Source: Paulownia fortunei (Eukaryota > Streptophyta > Magnoliopsida > Lamiales > Paulowniaceae). Taken from it: a stretch of DNA of 64,000 bases. The stretch's first letter is position 1, and every line of letters begins with the position of its first letter. Positions 56,961-64,000 of this stretch are shown piece after piece. The position numbers were made by a program, and so were the translations under genes. The notes below the pieces were generated by a model, which was not told where the DNA came from, did not search any database, and saw only the letters and a list, made by a program, of their open reading frames with translations. The stretch is from positions 823,001 to 887,000 of the forward strand of contig CM033107.1 of the NCBI GenBank assembly GCA_019321725.1, in the 5' to 3' direction.

Positions 56961-58176
56961 TAAAAATCCTGCACGGCAAAATATTCATACTCCTCGTCAT
57001 CGATCAACTTATCACATAGCTTGCCAATATCAAGACTAACATCCATGAGTTAACTGTCAACTAAACATTCCATATATGATCATTATCTCTTCTTGGCCAT
57101 GTTTTTGTCCAATGATGGGACAATTGTCATGTTCGATATATTGTTCACCGAGTAGGACATGTGAATGACTCGTTAGCGTCTTCGTCACTACTATGCACAG
57201 ACAATTCTTCCTTGACCTGCAAAAAGCGGGAAGATGCCAAAGGAAAACGTAGAATGAAACTAAGGGAGATCAGGACCAGGTAGTACCCACCCATGGAAAC
57301 TCATATAAGAATAGATTACATTAAGTGCATGTTAATTTCAAAACTAATTAAAGTATTTACTTTCAAAATGAAGGTATTCTCAAGAATAAATAAAAACAAC
57401 AAAAGTAATCCAAATACAAAATGCAATGTAACACTAAAAGAGGAATTATATTCCTTTTTCCTGTTTTCCAATAAGTACAACATTGTATGGTAATAATACT
57501 TGTGTATTATTCTCCTTATGGGCATAAGAGAGGAGCCGTATGACATGAAAATCTCACGTAGGTTGGTAACAACCGAGATTCTTTTAATCACGTACGGTTG
57601 TGAAACGGAGATTCTTTTAATTGAATCGGGACTCTCTCTCTCCCTGCATGTTATCAGCTGACAGACAAACAGACTACTAGAATCCGCTGAACCATGTATA
57701 ACTACTCAACTTAGCAGGAGGTATGAAGCCACAAGGAAAAAGACAAGTGGATGGTAATGGTTGAAGTTTGCCTTTAGACAGGGTTGGTTATTTCTCCTGC
57801 TTTTTCACATGGGATGCATGTTTCTATCCCTGAAATTGTATTTCTCTATTCTCTGTCTAATAGAAATATGTTGCAGCAGTAAGTATTATATTAAGGGCGG
57901 CAAAAACTGGCTACCAGAGTGAGCCAAATCAAGTATAAATCATCTTGGATGAGCCATATGAACTAAACCAAGAGCATTACTATACTATTACCAGAGATGA
58001 TATATGCTCATTTGTATCACACTTAGGTATATCAAACCAGAAAATTCCTGCACATTTGGGGCATGCCATACACTGTTTATCTGTTCATTTACTATGGAAA
58101 TGTTACAGAAATTCTTAGGTTCAAAATTCTTGAATCCCAAAAGCAATCAGTTTTTGCTGAGAAACCTAAAGATAGT
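56961..58176. other. spacer between UGT blocks
   Basis: Unique relative to the blocks and more GC-rich at 57000-57290 and 57500-58100. A possible terminal exon on the minus strand is noted at 57145-57216; otherwise nothing is recognised. Confidence 0.4.
57145..57216 (-). other. possible orphan terminal exon
   Basis: On the minus strand a pyrimidine-rich stretch ending in TTTTTGCAG is followed by a 23-residue acidic frame (VKEELSVHSSDEDANESFTC, then PTR) and a stop. No upstream exon was found before the UGT block. Chance cannot be excluded. Confidence 0.2.
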
Positions 58177-58253
58177 TCCCTCCAACAACAAGAATTTCAC
58201 TTATTTTTCACCTTTTAGATCAATGGACAAAGAAGAAATATATGAGATGAGAT

Positions 58254-59690
58254 TTATCTAGTGATGTGAGTAATAAAGGAATCCATCTCCTTGCTGCTAG
58301 TTCCACCTTCCATGACAGAATTCTTGACAGCAACTCCTAGTTCTTTTGCCCTTTTCCTTATCTCATCTCCTTCTTCGGAGGCCATCAATTTTCTTACAGC
58401 ATTTTCTACTATACTTGATGATACCAGCTCATCCCGACGGGCCCAATCCTTCACTTCCACACCAATTTTCAACACTTTTGTTACTAACACCGCATTCCTC
58501 GGCTGGTCCGAGTGCATTGGCCAAGTTGCTATTGGCACTCCCATGCTGATGCTCTCTATGCAAGAATTCCATCCACAATGACTCATGAAACCACCTGTTG
58601 AGGGATGGCCAAGAATTTCCAGCTGGGGTGCCCAATCTCTCACAATCATCCCTCTTTCCTTCACTCTCTCTTCAAACCCTTCTGGCAATTCAGCTTCCCT
58701 AACTTCTCCTGAAAAAATATCTCCCTTATCTGCATCTCTCACCACCCATATGAACTTCTGCTGGCTCCTTTCCAACCCAAATGCCAGTTCTTTAACTTGT
58801 TCATTAGATATTGAAGATGTTGTGCCAAATGAAACAAATATCACCGAGTTCAGTCCCTGTTTGTCAAGCCACTCCAAGCATTTGTGACGGATTTTTGAAT
58901 CCTTTTTTTCAGGTATTACCACAGGATTGAACGGGCCTATAGCCCATAGCTTCTCCGCTCCAGTTGTCTTTCCTTCTGCCAGTAAATCAAGGTATAAACC
59001 TTCTATTACTCTGCTGGAATTGTAAATGCCTCCAGAGGAAATTTTCCTGGAACCACGCTGCAAACTCGAAAACTCTGAAAACTCTGGAGGAAAAAAACCA
59101 TCAGGGCCTGGAATTTGTTTCAGAATTGATTCTGCTTCAGCCGGTACATCAGGCCTTCCCGCGGCTTCCCAGTGGAAAGAATACAGAGTAAAAGCTGATA
59201 TACTCCAGAAACAATAGGACTCAGCATTTGGTATAGAATCAATGTCCTGGACTACATAAGCCATCAGAGAGTCGTATATGACAACTACCCTCCTGTATTT
59301 GCTTGAAAGTTTGTTCACAAATGTGTAAACAGGGTCCCGGAGATGTGTGGATGCAGAAAGTGAGGGAATAATCTGAAAGGGGAATTTGGTTGATGCATGG
59401 GGATCAGGTGGAGGGTTGTGAAAAGGAGGAGTTGGGAATTCATGGAACTGTATGTTAGCAATGGCTGAAGGGTCCCAGCCGTGGACTCTAAGCTTGGCCT
59501 GGCGGATGTGGGTGGTGGCGCCGACGTAATAGACGGGTAGGTTGGTGGCGGAGACGAGGCGAGAGAGGTGTAGGAGCTGGTTGAGGTGGCCTTGCGCCGG
59601 CAGCGGCACCATCACCACCGCAACTTGTGACTCTTTATGGTTGCCATTTTCTTGGCTATGGTTTTCTGGGGAAGCATGATGGTTGGCCAT
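58254..59690 (-). CDS. zeatin O-glucosyltransferase-like UGT, gene 2
   Basis: 478 residues, intronless, same family and motifs as gene 1 (H35, D140, PSPG box about 353-396 ending in HSDQ). Relative to gene 1 it has V65A, G78A, L406V, V427I, A428V, S439E and D443E. Five of the seven lie in the last 75 residues, outside the PSPG box, so donor-sugar use should be the same. No inactivating change is present. The promoter differs more than the gene does: the gene 1 TATA box is not conserved and a 129-bp segment about 420 bp upstream is duplicated, so the two genes may differ in expression rather than activity. The acceptor is unknown. Confidence 0.93.
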   Translation of the reverse strand: MANHHASPENHSQENGNHKESQVAVVMVPLPAQGHLNQLLHLSRLVSATNLPVYYVGATTHIRQAKLRVHGWDPSAIANIQFHEFPTPPFHNPPPDPHASTKFPFQIIPSLSASTHLRDPVYTFVNKLSSKYRRVVVIYDSLMAYVVQDIDSIPNAESYCFWSISAFTLYSFHWEAAGRPDVPAEAESILKQIPGPDGFFPPEFSEFSSLQRGSRKISSGGIYNSSRVIEGLYLDLLAEGKTTGAEKLWAIGPFNPVVIPEKKDSKIRHKCLEWLDKQGLNSVIFVSFGTTSSISNEQVKELAFGLERSQQKFIWVVRDADKGDIFSGEVREAELPEGFEERVKERGMIVRDWAPQLEILGHPSTGGFMSHCGWNSCIESISMGVPIATWPMHSDQPRNAVLVTKVLKIGVEVKDWARRDELVSSSIVENAVRKLMASEEGDEIRKRAKELGVAVKNSVMEGGTSSKEMDSFITHITR

Positions 59691-60112
59691 TGGAGAATCT
59701 TGGTTGGTTAATGATGTTTTCAGGCTACAATTGATAGCCCCAACGCTGATCTGACTCTGAATTCTGTTATCGTTTTCGTCACATGAACACCATTTATAGA
59801 CTCTTTAGATTAGTAAATTAAAGAATTTGTTTAATCAATGGCGTGCCAATACCACCCCCTTCATGAGTGGAATCAAATTTGGACTGCAATTTCCAAACAC
59901 TTTATCCTCAATAAATTTTACCACTCTACCACTTTATTCTCAAAAAAGTAATTTAAAAATACTTTATTTTCTTAATTTTTATTTATTATACAAGTTTGCC
60001 CTTGTATATCATTTTGAGATCAATTTTTTAGTGAGTTTTTTGTTAACTATCATCGTGCATCTTTTTTCCCTTATTTCCAATTCAAAAGTCAATAAAAGGA
60101 TTTGTAATATTT

Positions 60113-60367
60113 TTCTTAAGTAGAAGTGAAGACATAACAAATATTAATATTTTTTGTTACAAATAATGTGTTTCTTTGTTATGATTAATAATATTTGTAG
60201 TAAAAATATCATCGTATTATCTTATTTCCATCTAGTAGAAGTTCTTAAGTAGAAGTGAAGACATAACAAATATTAATATTTTTTGTTACAAATAATGTGT
60301 TTCTTTGTTATGATTAATAATATTTGTAGTAAAAATATCATCGTATTATCTTATTTCCATCTAGTAG
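60113..60367. repeat. 129-bp tandem duplication upstream of UGT gene 2
   Basis: Units 60113-60241 and 60242-60367 are identical by eye, each starting TTCTTAAGTAGAAGTGAAGA and containing CATCTAGTAG at the end. The second lacks only the last few bases. Absence of mismatches points to a very recent event or an assembly artefact. Confidence 0.95.
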
Positions 60368-60561
60368 CAAATTATTACGAGACTTTTTACTTGACTTTTG
60401 AACATATATAAAAAAAATAGAGAGAGAGAGAAAGACAACCTATTTTGTGAAAAATTATCTTGAAAATCAGGTTGGAGGCAAAATGGTATAATGAATCTAA
60501 ATTAAAGGTGTAAAATATTTTTAATTACTTTTAAGTATTAAAGTGTTAAAAAAAATTAAGA

Positions 60562-60832
60562 TACGGATTTATCAAAATTCGAAACTCATCCCGTCAAAAA
60601 TTTTAAGGACCCATGATCCACCCCGAATCTATTGGGTCCAAATTAGACTCATTAAACCCATATTATAAATATTATTTTTTAAAAAATATATATATTTTTT
60701 AAATATAATATTAATAAATGCATATAAATTAAATTAAAAAATAAATAGGAAGGAACGAATTTAAAAATAAAAAATGAAAATTCGCCCCATGCCCATTTAT
60801 AATTTAAATAACCTACCCAAATGGGGCTAGTT
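60562..60832. repeat. dispersed repeat family R3, copy 2
   Basis: GC-richer ends (GACCCATGATCCACCCCGAA and ACCTACCCAAATGGGGCTAG) flank an AT core. Block 1 lacks it at the matching place (about 53620-53730), so it inserted after the duplication. Confidence 0.6.
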
Positions 60833-61469
60833 AAATTATAAATAATTTAATTATAATGGAAAAAAAATTAATTCAAACTTATTTTTATTGAAATCAATCA
60901 ATTACGTTTATATAGTTGTACGGTGAACAGTTGCTTTCCATAGAGTATGGATAAATTATACGACAAATATATGTATATTTATCCTATTTCGATCAAAATA
61001 AATTCTCAAAAAAAATTAACTAGTGAACTAATTGGCCAAATTGATTTTCTCTTTCATTAAAATAAAAGAAAATAGAGAGGACCAATCAATGATAAAGTCC
61101 ATATTATGTTGGTGGTGACAATATTGACCATTTCTTTGAATATTCAAGGAGGTTAATTTTCTAGTTGAACATGGAACTTTGGTAGAATCATCCACTTAAT
61201 ATAGTATATTCTTTTTAAATAGGAAAAAAAAATAGCCAAATTATTTAAATTATTTAAATAAGTTATATGATATAGACTTTTCAACTTATATGTATATATG
61301 GTAGTGGAACAATATTGTCTTCCTTGAACAATTAGGAAAGCCTATGGAACTTGCGTGTGGTCTTTGAAATGACTTTTTCTATTTATTTATTTTGAATGAT
61401 GGAATTATTATTGTTAGTAACCGTGGCTTTGTTATATGACGGTCAATTCATTTACGAGTCTTGTATATA

Positions 61470-61862
61470 CCCATATTTTTTAAATTGGATCGAATTGATT
61501 GGTTCAATCGGTTCAACTGAAAATTGGAGGTCGATCCGTTCCGATTAAATACATAAAATTGAATTTTCGATTTGACCATTTTTTATTTTTTTTACTTTTT
61601 TATAAAGTTTAAATTTGATATTTTGTTATATTTATATGATTATTTGAATTTTGTATTTTGTCAGATATTTTTTTAGGTAATTTTTTTTATATTTAAAATG
61701 TATTATATAACAATTAATTCATTATATTATTATTTTACATAATATAATAAAAAATATAATTCTTTAAACTAGTCTATCAAGAATTCAACCGATTCAACTA
61801 ATTGAACTGTTAATTAATTATAAAATCAATTTAATTAGCTATCCACAAAAATACATCATATT
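61470..61862 (+). repeat. dispersed repeat family R1, copy 4
   Basis: Ends with ATTGGTTCAATCGGTTCAAC and ATTCAACCGATTCAACTAAT; core with TATGATTATTTGAATTTTGT. Absent from block 1 at the matching place (about 54360-54400). Confidence 0.7.
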
Positions 61863-62249
61863 ATGGGACTTTAACACCAAAAAATTTCCTTGAATAATTA
61901 GAAAAGGCGACAAGATAAGTCAGAATTAAATATGACTGTAAAGTAAATTTTTTGAATTTTGATTTAATTACGTGTCACAATTGGGATTCAAATTTTTCCA
62001 TCAGCCGATGCTTTTGGTAGCAATTTCTAAGGAGACAAACACGAGTCAAAGTCTACGGAGAAATTTTTGTCTGTAATATTATTAAGTACTAGTAATTGAT
62101 GTTTGATAGGGACAATTGTTAAAATCTTTTATTTTTAATTAAAAAATGCTCTTTCTTAATATAATCAGTTTAATTTGACTATAGGTCTAGATCTGAAATT
62201 GCAAATTTAGTAGAGACAATCAATTAACTTAATTATAGGTGTACTTATA

Positions 62250-62990
62250 TTTTAATTTATTATTTTTTAATTTAACGTAGTCCGTATTAAATTATTATAT
62301 AGTAGAATATTTTTTATTAGCTAATACACTTTATTTATGAATTTTCTACTCAATATAAATTTAAAAAATATATGATATATTTTTAAATAATATTTTATTA
62401 AATAAATAAATTAATAATAATAATTTTATTGTTATTAATAAAATTATTAAAAAGTTCATAGAAACTATATTAAATTTAAAACAGTCATTATTATCAAGTA
62501 ATAATAATAAAATTAAATACTAAAATGGTCATAAAAAAAAACTAACATAGCATCTATTAAATTGCGATAATTTGATTATTTATAATTTATTTAATAATAT
62601 TAAATTTCAACCTAAAAAGGAATTTTTTATATTGAATATTATTGTTATGAAAATTTGATAATTTTATTAATGATAACAAATTTATCACCAATAGTTTATG
62701 CATTTAATAAAATATTATTTAGAAATATATTATATATTTTTTATATTTATGATGAGTAGAAAATTTATAAGTAAAAAATATTAGCTAACAAAATATATCA
62801 TATGATATAAAAATTTAATAGGAACTATATTAATAAAAATAATAGTCATAAAATATTTAAGGACAATAAAATTTTAAATGAATTTTATGTTAAGTGTTGA
62901 TAAAAATTGTTTAAAAAATTATTAAAATATAAATACAAAGCTATTATTTTAAAATAATTTTACTATAAATAATAAGACAATTTGGTTATT
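62250..62990. mobile_element. foldback inverted-repeat element, block 2 copy
   Basis: Counterpart of 56010-56840, with inverted arms (for example TTTTTTATTAGCTAATACAC near 62310 against AAAAAATATTAGCTAACAAA near 62775). The left outer arm appears truncated. Confidence 0.65.
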
Positions 62991-62994
62991 ATTT

Positions 62995-63235
62995 AAGAGT
63001 ACACGGGGTAAAGTGAGATAGAATGAGAATACAAAAGGATAAAATAAAACAACCAAGAGTACATAGATTAAAGTGATACTCAACATAAATAGAGGATGTA
63101 AAGTGGTATAATAAAAGTATACGAGAGTAAAATGAGACAAAATATGAATACAAAGAGGTAAAATGATATAATTGAAAGTATACAGAGATAAATATATACT
63201 TAACAAAAGTAGAATGTGATAAAGTGAAATTAACT
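62995..63235. repeat. minisatellite, four units of about 60 bp
   Basis: Degenerate units begin near 62995, 63056, 63115 and 63175 with (G/A)AGTA(C/T)AC and contain GGTAAA(A/G)TG or similar. Block 1 has at most one or two weak units at about 56855-56950. Confidence 0.7.
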
Positions 63236-63240
63236 CTATT

Positions 63241-63599
63241 TTTTTTTAATTTAACTAAATAATATAGAAACTATAACATATAATAATGAGATTTAGAATT
63301 TAATAATATTAAAATTATAAAAAAAATAATAATAAATTAGTTCAAAAATTAAACAATTTGACTTTGTAGGGTGATTGAAGGAGTAATGATTTTAGGAGAG
63401 AGGGATTATTTAATTAAAATTAATTGGACGCTAATGGGATTCAAGTGTTGAGACATGATTAGAAAGTTAGTATAATTAATTAGGTTAAATAATATGTAAT
63501 ATGTCCTCATGCATGAATGTATTAAATGTCAAATATGTGGGACATTGAATTGTGACATTAATGTATTTTCATTCCTGTAATATGTTTCACGCACTTAGA
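63241..63599. other. gene-free spacer
   Basis: AT-rich; nothing recognised. Confidence 0.5.
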
Positions 63600-63940
63600 T
63601 GTCAACCCATTTTGTTTGGGCGGGTTTGAGAAGACATAAGCGGGTACGGCGTGGATCTTAATTTTTAATTTTCAAAACCGCCCGGCTCCAAACTTGTCCC
63701 ATTTAATTTTTTATTTATTTTTTATTTTAATATATATGTATTTATATAATATTATATTTTTAAAATATATATTTTTTAAAAAAATTAGTGATATTATATT
63801 TTTAAAATTATAAAACGAGTATAGCGGGTCTAATCCGAATCCAACAGGTCTGAGGCGAGGCGGGGAGGGTTCGAGTCTTTAAAAACTTTGGCGGACGGGT
63901 CTTGGATTTTGACAAACCCGCCCCGTTGCCACGCACTTGT
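63600..63940. repeat. dispersed repeat family R3, copy 3 (best preserved)
   Basis: Left end TTTGGGCGGGTTTGAGAAG, right end GACAAACCCGCCCCGTTGCC: complementary GC-rich termini around an A/T core of more than 100 bp. This is the clearest member of the family. Confidence 0.65.
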
Positions 63941-64000
63941 CAAATTAGGGATGGAATTTCTAAAATAAGGAACTCGCTTAATTTAAATTGCAATATGTTA

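Larger units (their letters stand above)
58177..63240. repeat. UGT duplication block, copy 2
   Basis: Direct duplicate of 51645-56960, offset about 6.5 kb. Later changes in this copy: a 129-bp tandem duplication (60113-60367), an R3 insertion (about 60562-60832), an R1 insertion (about 61470-61862) and a minisatellite expansion (62995-63235). Confidence 0.88.

Overview
The window is nuclear DNA from a flowering plant, very probably a eudicot. The evidence is AT-rich intergenic DNA, genes split by many short AT-rich introns with GT-AG borders, a chloroplast-targeted fusion enzyme known only from photosynthetic organisms, and many short inverted-repeat elements. The protein sequences do not let me fix the species.

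Layout. (1) 3.3-11.6 kb, plus strand: NTRC, chloroplast NADPH-thioredoxin reductase C, in ten exons. (2) 12.3-16.5 kb, minus strand, convergent with NTRC: SIN2/DGP2-type mitochondrial circularly permuted GTPase, in eight exons. (3) 17.4-25 kb: gene-free; a 1.3 kb Mutator-like element, small MITEs and an isolated cluster of five evening elements. (4) 25.1-25.9 kb, minus strand: single-exon MIZU-KUSSEI1 (MIZ1) family gene. (5) 26-45.9 kb: about 20 kb without a recognisable gene, containing a diverged direct tandem duplication (A about 30.5-36.0 kb, B about 36.8-43.8 kb). (6) 45.95-50.03 kb, plus strand: general transcription factor TFIIB in seven exons, with an apparent one-base deletion in a G run of exon 1. 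(7) 51.2-63.2 kb: a UDP-glycosyltransferase array on the minus strand, with one degraded fragment and two nearly identical 478-residue zeatin O-glucosyltransferase-like genes, each in a 5 kb duplicated block.

NTRC, SIN2, MIZ1 and TFIIB lie in the same relative order as their Arabidopsis counterparts on chromosome 2 (At2g41680, At2g41670, At2g41660, At2g41630, from memory), so this looks like an old conserved gene block swollen by repeats. The genes form no pathway: they serve plastid redox, mitochondrial ribosome assembly, root hydrotropism, RNA polymerase II initiation and, probably, cytokinin or other small-molecule glucosylation.

I found no wholly new system. Best leads are the orphan evening-element cluster, the TFIIB frameshift, the UGT pair (coding regions far more alike than their flanks, and a TATA box lost in one copy) and the gene-free A/B duplication. 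Exon borders were placed by eye from splice consensus and recalled family sequences; no alignment or transcript data were available. Repeat limits are approximate.
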